This document shows positions 24,484 through 34,511 of a stretch of DNA of 64,000 bases, piece after piece (positions within the stretch are counted from its first letter, which is position 1; the number at the start of each line of letters is the position of its first letter). The translations under genes were made by a program, and so were the position numbers. Source of the stretch: Burkholderiaceae bacterium (lineage in GTDB: Bacteria > Pseudomonadota > Gammaproteobacteria > Burkholderiales > Burkholderiaceae_B); the NCBI GenBank assembly GCA_023653055.1, contig JAMNXR010000004.1:118749-182748 (forward strand), written 5' to 3'. Under the pieces are notes generated by a model. That model worked only from the letters and a program-made list of their open reading frames with translations. It ran no database searches and was not told the DNA's origin.

Positions 24484-26064
24484 CTATTTCTGAGTGTTTA
24501 CCTGAATAAATTGCCTTAATGCTTGCTGCATCCGCGCGATCACTTCAGGCCATTCATCCGCTACATTTTGTCTAAACAAACGCACAGACTCATACCAGTC
24601 AGTATCCATTCGCTCTAGTTGCCAGCGCCAATCAGGCATGTGCGGCAACAGAACCCAAGTGGGTCGTCCCAGTGAGGCTGCCAAGTGCGCGACACTCGTA
24701 TCAACACTGATGACTACATCCATATGCTGACATAGCGCCGCCGTGTCAGAGAAATCTACAATCTCATCGCTGAAAGATTTCAGCCTGCTTTCTCTGGTCA
24801 GCACTTTTAGATCCTCCGCACGTATTTCTTTTTGCAAAGAATAAAAGTCGCAGTCTTCCGATAACAAATCGCTAAATTGATCGAGCGAAATACTCCGGTT
24901 TTTGTCATTTAAATGCGTCGGCCGACCACTCCACGCCAATCCTATCCTTGGTTTAGTTTTTACGCCGAGCCGATCACTCCACTCCTGTTGTTTGATCTGC
25001 GATACAGAGTAGGTCTGATCAAGTTTGGGAATGTTCTGGATATATTTTTCTAGCGCAAAGGGCGCACTGAGTAGAGGAAGGTGTGCATCATAGGCCACCA
25101 AAGCGTCCTGTTCCGAAACAACGTTCACAAGCGGAAAGTTGGGCTTTAAAAAACTGACAAGTTCCTTTTGAACACGAAAAGTAATATCGATTTTCGGAAA
25201 TAGTTTTTTCAACAACCCAACATATCTTGAAAACTGTAACGTGTCACCGAAGCCTTGTTCGGCATGCACCAACACGTGGACAGCCTTATACGTTTTGACA
25301 GATTTTGGCGTCTGCCAGCGAGGCCCCTCAATCCCGTGTGAAGCGGTGCCGTCTAACCATCTCCATTCGTAGTCCTTCCACCCCTGCGCCATCTTCCCTA
25401 AAAGTAGATTCAGTTGTGCCCGATTCGTTCGGGCCCCTACATGATCAGGGTCCAGCTTGATGACTTGATTAAATTGGCTCTGCGCTTCTGTAAATTTAAA
25501 TTGATCTCTTAGGGCGACGCCCAGATTGACACGCACCTGCAAAGCGTCCGGCTTAAGTGCGAGGGCATCTTGATACGCACTGATCTCATCCTCTAGACAG
25601 CCCATCACGCCATAAATTTGTCCAACCTGAAAATACAACTGCGGATCCTGAGGATACGTGCTGATCATCCCTCTCAGGTGCATCAAGGCCTCGTCGTATC
25701 GTCCGAGCGTTATCAAAATGCCTGTCCTAAATGACAAGGCTTCATAATCTTGAGGGACAAGAGTCAAGCCCTGATCAATCCAAGATAGTGACTCTGCATG
25801 ACGTCCAGCAAGCTTACACAAATAGCTTAGTTGCAAAAACAACTCAAGCGAGGGAGGCAAGTATTGTTGCGCTTGAGTCAAATACAGAACGGCTTGTTCG
25901 TATTCGTTTTGCTTACCCGCGACGTAGCCAAGACCCTGCAAAGCCACGCCACACTCGGCATTCAGGGCGGCAATAGCCGAAAAGAGCGCCTTAGCCTCCT
26001 CTAATTTCCCGGCCCTGAACAGGGACTGCGCTTGCTCAAGCCGCTGATCTTCTGGTGTCATCAT
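24484..26064 (-). CDS. TPR-repeat protein with C-terminal glycosyltransferase-like domain
   Basis: 526 aa from the ATG at 26064 (a GTG at 26100 gives 12 more residues). Residues 1 to about 225 are tetratricopeptide repeats (for example LYFQVGQIYGVMGCLEDEIS and LQVRVNLGVALRDQFKF). The rest looks like a GT-B, heptosyltransferase-like domain: AEQGFGDTLQFSRYVGLLK, KPRIGLAWSGRPTHLND, and the nucleotide-sugar site run DVVISVDTSVAHLAASLGRP. Such proteins glycosylate surface polymers or proteins, but the target is unknown. DNA here is AT-richer than neighbours, suggesting an accessory origin. Confidence 0.82.
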   Translation of the reverse strand: MMTPEDQRLEQAQSLFRAGKLEEAKALFSAIAALNAECGVALQGLGYVAGKQNEYEQAVLYLTQAQQYLPPSLELFLQLSYLCKLAGRHAESLSWIDQGLTLVPQDYEALSFRTGILITLGRYDEALMHLRGMISTYPQDPQLYFQVGQIYGVMGCLEDEISAYQDALALKPDALQVRVNLGVALRDQFKFTEAQSQFNQVIKLDPDHVGARTNRAQLNLLLGKMAQGWKDYEWRWLDGTASHGIEGPRWQTPKSVKTYKAVHVLVHAEQGFGDTLQFSRYVGLLKKLFPKIDITFRVQKELVSFLKPNFPLVNVVSEQDALVAYDAHLPLLSAPFALEKYIQNIPKLDQTYSVSQIKQQEWSDRLGVKTKPRIGLAWSGRPTHLNDKNRSISLDQFSDLLSEDCDFYSLQKEIRAEDLKVLTRESRLKSFSDEIVDFSDTAALCQHMDVVISVDTSVAHLAASLGRPTWVLLPHMPDWRWQLERMDTDWYESVRLFRQNVADEWPEVIARMQQALRQFIQVNTQK

Positions 26065-26123
26065 GTCGCGTGTTAGGTAAGACTCTTGATCATAAACCAC
26101 CTTGAGCTCGCTACATTAACCCC

Positions 26124-26597
26124 TCATCCATGAGCATTCGGTTTGTAGAGTCTCCTTGCAATCATCGCGAGCATGGACATCATGGATGAAGTCGCAATCG
26201 CAAAGGAGAATAGACCTGAGAATGCAATGTAAAACGCAACAGATTTCCAGCCCACTGGGAGCGTATCTGAATAGATGCCCAGTGTCGTATAACTACTGCC
26301 AGCAAACAGCAGTGCGAGGCGAAGATCATCGATTAATGTATTCGCATAGAGGGCAACCGCCCAAACCAATATGGACGCCAGCTGAACAAGCGACATGACA
26401 TAGATCGAGGCAACGAAGAGAAAAATTAATTTGTAAGGCGGCGCGTTAACAAGACTTGCGGACTTTTTAACGAACCAAAGGTAAATTTGAACTAATAAAT
26501 AGGCATTTGAAACAAGTACGATTGCAAAAATGCCCAGCCCAAAGGCTGCATCACGGACAAGTTGCTCTACAAATTGATTCAGATCTTCTGCCGTCAT
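26124..26597 (-). CDS. Small membrane protein resembling an Ion_trans_2 channel
   Basis: 157 aa from the ATG at 26597 (a GTG lies 9 bases upstream). Three to four hydrophobic segments, near residues 20-40, 55-85 and 120-145. Before the last lies SSYTTLGIYSD, which looks like the pore-loop TTLGYGD filter of two-TM potassium channels but with an altered filter. Ion conduction is therefore uncertain. It lies 59 bases upstream of the TPR gene on the same strand. Confidence 0.55.
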   Translation of the reverse strand: MTAEDLNQFVEQLVRDAAFGLGIFAIVLVSNAYLLVQIYLWFVKKSASLVNAPPYKLIFLFVASIYVMSLVQLASILVWAVALYANTLIDDLRLALLFAGSSYTTLGIYSDTLPVGWKSVAFYIAFSGLFSFAIATSSMMSMLAMIARRLYKPNAHG

Positions 26598-26703
26598 CGT
26601 GTTCACTTTTATCTCTGTATTTCAATAATTTATTCGTCTGAAATGCGTTTCATATCTTCGGTCTTTTTAGCATGCGCCTTCGATTTAAAAATAACATCGA
26701 CGG

Positions 26704-27504
26704 TTAGTTAGGGATGCTTGTTGTTAGGTTAAAAAAGGCGCCCCAGCCTTTTGCACTCGAAGGAATCGCGGAGACCATATACGTCGGGCCGACTTGAAAC
26801 TGCCAATGATGCCCCAGCACTTTGATCGTTTTTCCACCGCTCAATGTGAGTTGATTTATCGTATTGCTAGCCGTGTAATTATAAGTAAGTTGACTAGATA
26901 AATTGTAAGTCCACCCATCATTGCTTGTGTATGCAACCGTTGGCTGAACATTCAAGACATTAGCTGAACCACCAGACAAATCGCTGCCTATTCCCCAGGA
27001 GTTATACATTGCAACGCCTAAGACCCAGTTGTCAGGCGTATAAAAAGCGCCTGCAGAAACGCCTAATCCCGTTTGCCTAGAGCCATTCAAACTATTGGAA
27101 GCGGGTGCTTGATAATAAGGGCCAATACCGGCATACCAATCTCCTGTAAATCTTGGCGCAAAAAATGTGGCTAGCTGTACCGTCTGTAATTGATTAATCG
27201 CCTGCGGGTAATTGATATTGCGATTAAAGGTCAACATTGGATTTAATAACCACTGAAAATCAGCGCCAAGCTTGACAGGGATAATTGGCTGGAAGGCAAA
27301 CTCACTTTGCTGCACCCCGTTGTTACTGCCGATTTTTTGGTTGTAGTTATAAGCAAAGGGAAGTTACGTCTGAGGATACAGTTTGTTTTGCATCTTCTGG
27401 CCTTCTCGAGCGGCCTCGCTCATCGTGCTGCTTTTTTCCTGAGCAATTAACGCTCCGGAAATAGATATTAGTAATAGAAATAAAACGCTTCGTTGTATTT
27501 TCAT
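26704..27504 (-). pseudogene. Outer-membrane beta-strand protein gene broken by one in-frame TAA
   Basis: From the ATG at 27504 a signal peptide (MKIQRSVLFLLLISISGA...) and 46 codons run to a TAA at 27366-27364. The same frame then continues without a break for 220 codons to the stop at 26704. The downstream part begins LPFAYNYNQKIGSN and has alternating aromatic/polar strands (WYAGIGPYYQAP, GVSAGAFYTPDNWVLGV, WQFQVGPTYMVSAIP) like outer-membrane transporters or neutral-porin-like proteins. No frameshift is needed: one base change would restore it, for example TCA (Ser) to TAA, as related proteins often have SLPF there. Either a recent pseudogene or a sequence error; the 3' part could also be started at GTG 27315. 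Confidence 0.75.
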
Positions 27505-27596
27505 GGATTTATCATTGAACTGCTGTTTGGTAGTCACCTATAAACCCACGCAATAACTTCATATCTAGGACCCGTTAAAGAGAGATTCTCCCGCTA

Positions 27597-29429
27597 TCAT
27601 TCCACCGTAACGCTCTTCGCCAGATTTCGAGGCTTATCCACATCCGTCCCTCGTGCACACGCCGTGTGATACGCCAGCAACTGTAGCGGCACCGTATGTA
27701 AAATCGGTGACAGCAAACCATAGTTCTCAGGCATACGGATCACATGCAAGCCGTCGCTATTCAACAGCTTGGTGCCCGCATCGGCAAACACATACAACTC
27801 GCCGCCACGTGCCTTCACCTCTTGAATGTTTGATTTGAGTTTTTCTAACAACGCATCATTCGGTGCAATCGTGACCACAGGCATCTGATCTGTGACAAGC
27901 GCTAAGGGGCCATGCTTGAGCTCTCCCGCTGGATAGGCCTCAGCGTGAATGTAGCTAATCTCTTTTAGCTTGAGTGCACCCTCAAGTGCGATTGGATAGT
28001 GCATACCACGACCAAGAAACAATGCATTTTCTTTCGCCGCAAACCGATCCGCCCACGCCATGATTTGGGGCTCGAGTGCGAGCACCGCACCGATTGCCAC
28101 AGGTAAATGTCGCAATGCTTTAACGTGCTCGGCTTCTTGCTCTTCGGTGAGTTGGCCGTGCACCTGTGCAAGCGCCAAGGTCAACATAAACAATGCGGTG
28201 AGCTGCGTCGTAAATGCCTTGGTTGAGGCCACACCGATCTCCACACCCGCGCGCGTGATATAGGACAGCTTACATTCACGCACCATCGCGCTCGTAGAGA
28301 CGTTACAGATTGTCAACGTCTGCTCCATCCCCAAGCTGCGGGCATGTTTCAAGGCCGCGAGTGTATCGGCTGTTTCACCTGACTGCGAAATCGTCACTAC
28401 CAGTGTCTTAGGATTGGGGACGCTATCTCGATAGCGATACTCGCTCGCAACCTCGACAGAGACCGGAATTTTTGCAACCGACTCGATCCAGTATTTTGCG
28501 GTCAATCCCGCGTAGTAACTCGTGCCACACGCCAAAATTAGTACACGATCAATGTCTTTAAATACTTTATACGCCTGATCACCAAACAACTCTGGCGTAA
28601 TAGACTCGACATCTTCAAGCGTATCTGCGACGGCACGCGGCTGCTCGAAAATTTCTTTTTGCATATAGTGACGATAGGGCCCAAGCTCCGCCGCACCCGT
28701 ATGCACATGTACCGTGTTGATCTGACGCTCAACAGGCTTTCCTGCTTGATCCATGATCCAGACATTGCCTAATTGCAGATCCGCAACATCACCGTCTTCG
28801 AGATAAATGATTTGATCTGTCGTACCAGCGAGCGCGAGCGCATCCGAGGCCAGAAAATTTTCACCCTTGCCTCGTCCGATGACGAGTGGTGAACCTTGGC
28901 GCGCCGCCACAATGCGATGCGGCTCATCGCGACAAAATACAGCGATCGCGTAGGCGCCATGCAAACGGCGTACCGTCTGCTGCACAGCCTCCAGTAAATC
29001 ACCTGCATAGAGGTGACGCACGAGATGCGCAATCACTTCAGTGTCTGTCTGACTTTCAAACACATAGCCGACCGCTTGCAACTCAGCGCGCAATTCTTCG
29101 TGGTTTTCAATGATGCCGTTGTGTACAAGTGCAATGCTTGGCTCTTCTTTGCCCAGCGAAGAAAAGTGCGGATGTGCATTGCGTGTGACTGGCGCGCCAT
29201 GTGTGGCCCAACGCGTGTGCGCGATGCCTGTAAACCCGGCGATGTGCTGAGCCTTGATGTCTATTTCGAGCTCAGCGACGCGCTCGGTGCTGCGTGCACG
29301 TCGAAGGCCACCGTTTTCATACACCGCTACGCCACAAGAATCGTAGCCACGGTATTCAAGTCGCTTTAGACCTTCGACCAAAATAGGGGTGATATCGCGC
29401 GAAGCGACGGCGCCAACAATGCCGCACAT
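27597..29429 (-). CDS. glmS: Glutamine--fructose-6-phosphate aminotransferase (isomerizing)
   Basis: First step of UDP-GlcNAc synthesis: fructose-6-phosphate plus glutamine to glucosamine-6-phosphate. 610 aa, full length. The N-terminal Cys nucleophile follows Met (MCGIVGAV), with the glutaminase domain [16 protein letters not shown]; two SIS sugar domains follow ([63 protein letters not shown]) and the end [12 protein letters not shown] is canonical. AGGAG precedes the ATG. It is divergent from an AsnC-type regulator with an operator array between. glmU, acting later in the pathway, lies 2 kb away on the same strand. Confidence 0.97.
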   Translation of the reverse strand: MCGIVGAVASRDITPILVEGLKRLEYRGYDSCGVAVYENGGLRRARSTERVAELEIDIKAQHIAGFTGIAHTRWATHGAPVTRNAHPHFSSLGKEEPSIALVHNGIIENHEELRAELQAVGYVFESQTDTEVIAHLVRHLYAGDLLEAVQQTVRRLHGAYAIAVFCRDEPHRIVAARQGSPLVIGRGKGENFLASDALALAGTTDQIIYLEDGDVADLQLGNVWIMDQAGKPVERQINTVHVHTGAAELGPYRHYMQKEIFEQPRAVADTLEDVESITPELFGDQAYKVFKDIDRVLILACGTSYYAGLTAKYWIESVAKIPVSVEVASEYRYRDSVPNPKTLVVTISQSGETADTLAALKHARSLGMEQTLTICNVSTSAMVRECKLSYITRAGVEIGVASTKAFTTQLTALFMLTLALAQVHGQLTEEQEAEHVKALRHLPVAIGAVLALEPQIMAWADRFAAKENALFLGRGMHYPIALEGALKLKEISYIHAEAYPAGELKHGPLALVTDQMPVVTIAPNDALLEKLKSNIQEVKARGGELYVFADAGTKLLNSDGLHVIRMPENYGLLSPILHTVPLQLLAYHTACARGTDVDKPRNLAKSVTVE

Positions 29430-29470
29430 AGACGTTCTCCTGAGAATGATCTATTGTGCCCAATTTGAAT

Positions 29471-29544
29471 AGAAATATTATTTCAGTTAATAACTAATAA
29501 TGAAATATAAATACTATCTATTTAAATTATGAAATATAATTTCA
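29471..29544. promoter_or_regulatory. Three phased TGAAAT-type Lrp/AsnC operator candidates
   Basis: Very AT-rich spacer between glmS and the AsnC regulator. Three 15-base sites: 29471-29485 (AGAAATATTATTTCA), 29501-29515 (a half-matching TGAAATATAAATACT) and 29530-29544 (TGAAATATAATTTCA, a perfect dyad). They begin 30 and 29 bases apart, close to three helical turns. This fits an octameric Lrp-type protein wrapping DNA, probably the divergent regulator itself. Confidence 0.6.
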
Positions 29545-29581
29545 TACACTTATCTATTGCTTAGCCCTTATAGGCGCAATC

Positions 29582-30052
29582 ATGACGCTCGACACTCTGG
29601 ACGACCTCGATCGACGCATCCTCAATCAATTGCAACACGATGCCAGTCTGACCAATCAGGCGCTGGCCGAGCGGGTACACGCCTCACCTCCCACTTGTTT
29701 GCGCCGTGTGCGTCGACTCACCGCGCTTGGCGTGATTGCCAAGCAAGTCGCGATCTTGGATCCCTCCAAGCTTAGCAGCACACTGACCGCCATCATCGAG
29801 GTCACACTCGATATTCAATCGGCTGAACATCTGCAGGCGTTCGAAGAAACCGTATCCCGCGAGCCCGCGATTTTGCAGTGCTATCGCGTCTCGACGGGTC
29901 CGGATTTTGTTTTGATCGCGCATGTACTCGACATGCCGGCGTATCATGCACTAGTCCATCGCACACTGACCGCCGCAGCAAACGTGCGCAATGTCCGCAC
30001 ATTTTTTTCAGTACACCGGAGCAAGTTCGATACCCGGCTTACGCTTGATTAA
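29582..30052 (+). CDS. Lrp/AsnC family transcriptional regulator
   Basis: 156 aa: helix-turn-helix (LDDLDRRILNQLQHDASLTN...LAERVHASPPTCLRRVRRL) and RAM domain (ILQCYRVSTGPDFVLIAHVL). It is divergent from glmS across a 152-base AT-rich spacer with three dyads. The inferred target is itself and perhaps glmS or the convergent MFS exporter, whose stop overlaps its own by 4 bases. The effector is unknown. Confidence 0.92.
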   Translation: MTLDTLDDLDRRILNQLQHDASLTNQALAERVHASPPTCLRRVRRLTALGVIAKQVAILDPSKLSSTLTAIIEVTLDIQSAEHLQAFEETVSREPAILQCYRVSTGPDFVLIAHVLDMPAYHALVHRTLTAAANVRNVRTFFSVHRSKFDTRLTLD

Positions 30053-31434
30053 CCCAGCTTACTGTTGGGCACCAGGTAATGACGAACGATGTTGACCGTG
30101 ACGGCAATCAGCGAAAAGAAAATCGCCACTAAGAGTCCGAGCATCGGTCCCCAGATCAGCCCCAAGCTAAACACCAACGACACAACCGCCGCACCAAAAC
30201 TCTGGCTAAAGACTCTTGTCGTCGCCTGCAAACCACCTAGCGCGCCCGCTCTGTGCCGAGGCGCCGCACCAATCAGTACACGGTTGTTAGGGGTCTGAAA
30301 AAAACCAAATCCCACCCCTGAAATCAGCATCGCGGTAAATAACCACCCGTCTGCAATCGATGCCGGCATCAGCACCACGCACAGCAAACCAAATGCCATC
30401 GTTCCCGCACCCAGGCCACTGAGCAAGGCCACGGAATAGCGATCAGATAAACGTCCGGCAATCAATGCGATGATCCCCGCGCCCGCTGGCCAGCCAGCCA
30501 TTAAAAATCCTACGGATAATTGCGAGCGCTCGAGCGTGATCTGCAAGTAAAAAGGCAGCGATACCAGAGTCGCCATCTGACCGGCAAAGGTACTGGCCGA
30601 TGCGGCAAGCGCATAACGCATCGCTGGAATCCGAAAAAGGTCCACCGGCACCAGTGGCGCAGCTTGCTTACTCGAGCGACGGACTAAGGCCGTTCCAATA
30701 AGGATGGCAATCGCAATCAGGGCGATTCCGTGCCAAGTCGCGTCGATCAAATAATCGATGCCTAGAATAAACAAACCGATGGTGGTCATGCTCAGCATGG
30801 CCGCCTGCCAATCAAAGCGCGACTGGATTGGGGCCACATCAGGCAAGTAGCGCACACCTAACAAGGTCAGTAGCCCCATCGGCACGCTAAAGAAAAAGAT
30901 CCAGTGCCATGTCGTCAGTGACAAAATAAACGACCCGATGGTGGGTCCCAATACGGAGGACACTGCAACCGTCAATGCATTGAGTCCAATGCCACGGCCG
31001 ATCAAATGAGGTGGATAAATATGACGCACGAGCGCGCCAAATAAACACATGATGGCGGATCCACCGAGCCCTTGAAAAATTCGACTGATCAGCAAGGTAG
31101 GTAAATTCGGCGCGAGTGCGCTCGCAAGCGCCGCCAAAATAAACGTCACCAACCCATAGTAAAACAAGCGTTTAAAACCGATGCGCTCACCTATCGCGGC
31201 CATCGGCAACAAGGTCATTGCGACCGTGAGGCTGTAGGCATTGACCACCCACACAATATTCGAGGCCGATTCGTTTAGACTTTCTGCAATAGACGGCAAC
31301 CCCACATTAATCATGGTGGCATCCAACACCGCCAACATGAGTCCAAGTGCCAGCGCCAACGCGGCTAGGGCACGCCGTCTTGGCGGCAAACCCTCAATCG
31401 CTTCTGCGGGCTTATCTACTTTTACTTCGCTCAT
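30049..31434 (-). CDS. MFS drug-efflux-type transporter (DHA2/EmrB-like)
   Basis: Inner-membrane secondary transporter, 461 aa with about 12-14 hydrophobic helices. MFS motifs: [20 protein letters not shown] (DHA2 start), [13 protein letters not shown] (motif A), [13 protein letters not shown] (motif B), [14 protein letters not shown] (motif C). Substrate unknown. The start overlaps the glmU stop by 4 bases, so it is translated from the glmU message, an unusual pairing that may only reflect compact packing. Confidence 0.9.
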   Translation of the reverse strand: MSEVKVDKPAEAIEGLPPRRRALAALALALGLMLAVLDATMINVGLPSIAESLNESASNIVWVVNAYSLTVAMTLLPMAAIGERIGFKRLFYYGLVTFILAALASALAPNLPTLLISRIFQGLGGSAIMCLFGALVRHIYPPHLIGRGIGLNALTVAVSSVLGPTIGSFILSLTTWHWIFFFSVPMGLLTLLGVRYLPDVAPIQSRFDWQAAMLSMTTIGLFILGIDYLIDATWHGIALIAIAILIGTALVRRSSKQAAPLVPVDLFRIPAMRYALAASASTFAGQMATLVSLPFYLQITLERSQLSVGFLMAGWPAGAGIIALIAGRLSDRYSVALLSGLGAGTMAFGLLCVVLMPASIADGWLFTAMLISGVGFGFFQTPNNRVLIGAAPRHRAGALGGLQATTRVFSQSFGAAVVSLVFSLGLIWGPMLGLLVAIFFSLIAVTVNIVRHYLVPNSKLG

Positions 31435-32807
31435 GCTTTTACTTTTTTAACGGGGCGCTTCCAACCATCAATCGAGGTCTGCTTGGTGCGCGTTACCGTG
31501 AGTTGATGTGCGGGCGCATCTCGCGTCAGCGTCGTGCCCGCCCCTAACGTCGCACCACGTCCTACTCGAACAGGCGCCACCAGTTGTGTATCAGAGCCAA
31601 TAAAAGCGTCATCTTCAATCGTGGTGCGATGCTTATTGGCCCCATCGTAATTGCACGTAATGGTTCCCGCACCAATATTGACCCGTTCACCCACATCCGC
31701 ATCACCGATATAGGCCAAATGATTGGCTTTGCTTTCTTTACCAATCATAGAGTTTTTAATTTCTACAAAGTTACCGACATGCGTTTGATCTGCCAATACG
31801 GCACCGGGTCGCAGACGTGCGTAGGGACCAATCTGTGCATCCGCGCCTACCTGCGTCTGATCTAAATGACTAAAGGCTTCGATGCGTGTTCGCGCACCGA
31901 GGGTCACATTACGGAGTACGCAATGTGGGCCAATCCGCACACCCTCTCCCAAGGTCACGACCCCTTCAAACACACAGCCCACATCAATGAATACATCTTG
32001 CCCACACGTAAGCGTCCCACGCACGTCAAAGCGCGCGGGATCGGCCAAGGTCACACCAGCCTCAAGCTGACGTTTCGCCAACTCCGTTTGCCAGAGTCGC
32101 TCAAGCTGCGCTTGTTGAGCGCGACTATTGACGCCTAGCGTTTCATACGCAGCCGCAGGATGCGCGACATTGACAGACAAGCCCTCTGCAACCGCCATAC
32201 CAATAATATCTGTCAGGTAGTACTCGCCTTGCGCGTTTTGATTGGTCAGCCGAGAAAGCCAAGCTTTGAGCATATGAGTCGGCGCCGCCACGATGCCCGT
32301 ATTGACCTCGTTGATTGCTCTCTGCTCTGCACTCGCATCTTTGTGCTCAACGATGGCACAAACCTGCCCCTGCGCATTACGCACAATGCGCCCATAGCCT
32401 GTTGGATCCGTGAGAATTTCCGTTAATACAGCCAAGCCCTCTCCGCGCGCAGCAAGCAGTGCACGCAAGGTTTCTGGCTGGACCAGTGGCACATCGCCAT
32501 AAAGCACAATGGTCACATCGTGATCGCCATCCTCTTGCAGGAGCGGGACGGCTTGTAATACGGCATGTCCTGTCCCTAGCTGGGGCTGCTGCAAGGCAAA
32601 CTGTAATCCGGAGTGTTCCGCGTACGCCTTCTGTACTTGATCTGCGCCATGCCCCACCACGACAGCGATCCCTTGGGCACCAAGCGACTCGGCCGCATCC
32701 AGCACGTGCGATAACATTGCGCGACCAGCGATAGGATGAAGCACTTTAGGAAGGTTGGACTGCATGCGCTTGCCTTGACCGGCCGCGAGAATCACGATGT
32801 TGAGCAT
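31431..32807 (-). CDS. glmU: Bifunctional GlmU: UDP-GlcNAc pyrophosphorylase / GlcN-1-P acetyltransferase
   Basis: Makes UDP-GlcNAc, the precursor of peptidoglycan and lipopolysaccharide. 458 aa: N-terminal pyrophosphorylase with LAAGQGKRM (7-15) and the uridyl-binding [12 protein letters not shown]-terminal left-handed beta-helix acetyltransferase with hexapeptide repeats ([33 protein letters not shown]). Full-length and canonical. It shares a 4-base overlap with the downstream MFS gene. Confidence 0.97.
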   Translation of the reverse strand: MLNIVILAAGQGKRMQSNLPKVLHPIAGRAMLSHVLDAAESLGAQGIAVVVGHGADQVQKAYAEHSGLQFALQQPQLGTGHAVLQAVPLLQEDGDHDVTIVLYGDVPLVQPETLRALLAARGEGLAVLTEILTDPTGYGRIVRNAQGQVCAIVEHKDASAEQRAINEVNTGIVAAPTHMLKAWLSRLTNQNAQGEYYLTDIIGMAVAEGLSVNVAHPAAAYETLGVNSRAQQAQLERLWQTELAKRQLEAGVTLADPARFDVRGTLTCGQDVFIDVGCVFEGVVTLGEGVRIGPHCVLRNVTLGARTRIEAFSHLDQTQVGADAQIGPYARLRPGAVLADQTHVGNFVEIKNSMIGKESKANHLAYIGDADVGERVNIGAGTITCNYDGANKHRTTIEDDAFIGSDTQLVAPVRVGRGATLGAGTTLTRDAPAHQLTVTRTKQTSIDGWKRPVKKVKA

Positions 32808-32864
32808 ATTTTTATATTTGATGCGAAAGCGATATCAATGAGTCGAAATAGTAAAACAGGTTCT

Positions 32865-33572
32865 TTATTTCTTTGCTGCAGAACGGGTGACGGGTTTTTT
32901 TGAAACGTTGCGTGTGCGGGTAGCCGTTTTTGTGCCTGCCGACTTTTCCTTTTTAACAGCACGTGCAACTGTTGCAGCACCAGCGGTTTTCCCCCCAGGT
33001 GCCGCAGCCATACTGGCTGTCGTAGCTGCAGCGAGCTGACCAAACTGTTGCGTCAACATATTCCACCATGCTTGCGCGCCCTCGGCATTCGGCGTATCTG
33101 GGTTCGGCGCTTTTGGTGTGGGTGAAGCCTGAGCCTCTGATGCTTGAGTCTGCGCAGGTGCTGCAGGCGCGGAGGGTGCAGGTGGGGCAGAGTATGGTGA
33201 AGAAGTGGTTGAAGGCGTGGCGGAAGGATTTGGCCAGCCCTGCTTGGCAACGTCGCGATTGGCGGACATAAACTGCTGCAGCGTCGTAATGGTGGCAAGT
33301 TGTACTTCCATTCCCTGAATCGTGCTGCTCAGCATGGATAGATTGAGCTTTAACCAACTTTCCACTGACTTGAGCTCACTAATTTTCTTTTCAAGTTCAG
33401 CGGGATCCAGCGTTGGCTGCATCACGAGCCCCTTTGCCAAACCATTTGCACCCGACAACGTGCTAAATGTCTGACGCATCATTTCTAGGCTTGCGAACAA
33501 TGGATTGGACGCCATCTCGCCCGTCTGTCCCAGACCTGGCAAGATAAATGGATTGTTTGAATTCGCGGTCAT
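32865..33572 (-). CDS. phaM: PhaM-like polyhydroxyalkanoate granule/nucleoid protein
   Basis: In Ralstonia, PhaM activates PHA synthase and tethers PHB granules to the nucleoid. 235 aa from the ATG at 33572. The N-terminal PhaM domain is about residues 1-105 (NPFILPGLGQTGEMASNP, LDPAELEKKISELKSVESWL). A Pro/Ala/Ser/Thr-rich linker follows (to about 160), then a Lys/Arg/Ala/Thr-rich, histone-like tail ending TRSAAKK that should bind DNA. A GTG one codon earlier is possible. No pha genes are in the window. Confidence 0.88.
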   Translation of the reverse strand: MTANSNNPFILPGLGQTGEMASNPLFASLEMMRQTFSTLSGANGLAKGLVMQPTLDPAELEKKISELKSVESWLKLNLSMLSSTIQGMEVQLATITTLQQFMSANRDVAKQGWPNPSATPSTTSSPYSAPPAPSAPAAPAQTQASEAQASPTPKAPNPDTPNAEGAQAWWNMLTQQFGQLAAATTASMAAAPGGKTAGAATVARAVKKEKSAGTKTATRTRNVSKKPVTRSAAKK

Positions 33573-33670
33573 CACGAGCTCTTTAAGGGGGAGAACCCTT
33601 GCATATTACTCGCATCCTGCACCCTCAGGCGATGCAAGCATATACCGATAAAAGTCGGGACTTCTTAGGA

Positions 33671-33693
33671 TGTCCCACCAATATTCTGGGACA
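33671..33693. promoter_or_regulatory. Dyad TGTCCCA-N9-TGGGACA before the DUF3717 gene
   Basis: Perfect 7-base inverted repeat (33671-33677, 33687-33693) ending 8 bases before the ATG at 33702. An extra GGGAC lies at 33658-33662. Either an operator or a hairpin over the ribosome-binding region; no Shine-Dalgarno is visible. Confidence 0.35.
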
Positions 33694-33701
33694 ATAGCGG
33701 T

Positions 33702-33935
33702 ATGCAAAGCTTCATTACTCTCCCAGAAATAGAATCCGCCATCAACTTTTGGCGTCAACGCAGTCCTTCCGTTGGGGAGGAGTTACGTTTGTGCCAAGAA
33801 GCCTCTAGCCTCGCGACCCCGTATGCACTCATGATTATTGAGAGAAAATCTCAGCTTGAGATTTCTAAAATGTCTGAAAAAGCGCAGCTTGCGTTGCAGA
33901 CTTGGCGAGACGCTGCCGCCGCACAGCACAAATAG
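33702..33935 (+). CDS. DUF3717 family small protein
   Basis: 77 aa, no signal or membrane segment. The run SAINFWRQRSPSVGEELRLC and the following LATPYALMIIER match the DUF3717 pattern known from Burkholderiales; function unknown. It lies alone on the plus strand between leftward phaM and leftward sco1, with its stop 3 bases from the sco1 stop. A perfect dyad lies just upstream of the start. Confidence 0.8.
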   Translation: MQSFITLPEIESAINFWRQRSPSVGEELRLCQEASSLATPYALMIIERKSQLEISKMSEKAQLALQTWRDAAAAQHK

Positions 33936-33938
33936 ACC

Positions 33939-34511
33939 TTAGCGTAAAAGCGCTTCGATATCGTGCGCCACAGCTGGCGCACCGATCGTACTGTTCAACA
34001 TGGCGCGCGCCTCGCCTTTTTTATCAAATAGATAAAAAGAAGAGCTGTGATCCATTGAATAAGTGCCTTTTGGGCCTGGCGCTTTAGCGTAATACGCTTT
34101 AAACGAGCCCGCGGCAGCCTTGATCTGCTCCGCAGACCCTGTCAAACCGATAAAACGCGCATCAAAACCAGAAATGTACGCCTTTAATACCTCGGGTATA
34201 TCGCGCTCAGGATCAACCGAGATCATCAGCACCTGCACCTGAGCTGCGCGCTCGCCTAGCAGCTTCATCACCTGTGCCAGCTCTGCCAAAGCGGTCGGAC
34301 ACACGTCAGGGCACTGTGTGAAACCAAAGAAAACAAGCGTCACCTTGCCATGAAAACTCGCTGGCGTGACCGTTTTGCCATCCATGCTCACCAAGGTCCA
34401 GCTCTGACCGAGCTTGGTTCCCGTAATGTCACTGCCTTTAAATTTGATGTCGCCCGCGTCACTACAGGCCGTCAACATCCATACGCACAAGGCAAAAAGT
34501 AGTGCTCTCAT
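33939..34511 (-). CDS. SCO1/SenC family copper chaperone, lipoprotein
   Basis: Delivers copper to the CuA site of cytochrome oxidase. 190 aa. Lipobox LTAC (Cys16), a thioredoxin-like fold with the copper motif CPDVC (Cys67, Cys71) and the third ligand His155 in MDHSSSF; all three ligands are present. It begins directly after the ctaB stop, so it is the last gene of the leftward haem A/oxidase assembly run. Confidence 0.95.
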   Translation of the reverse strand: MRALLFALCVWMLTACSDAGDIKFKGSDITGTKLGQSWTLVSMDGKTVTPASFHGKVTLVFFGFTQCPDVCPTALAELAQVMKLLGERAAQVQVLMISVDPERDIPEVLKAYISGFDARFIGLTGSAEQIKAAAGSFKAYYAKAPGPKGTYSMDHSSSFYLFDKKGEARAMLNSTIGAPAVAHDIEALLR

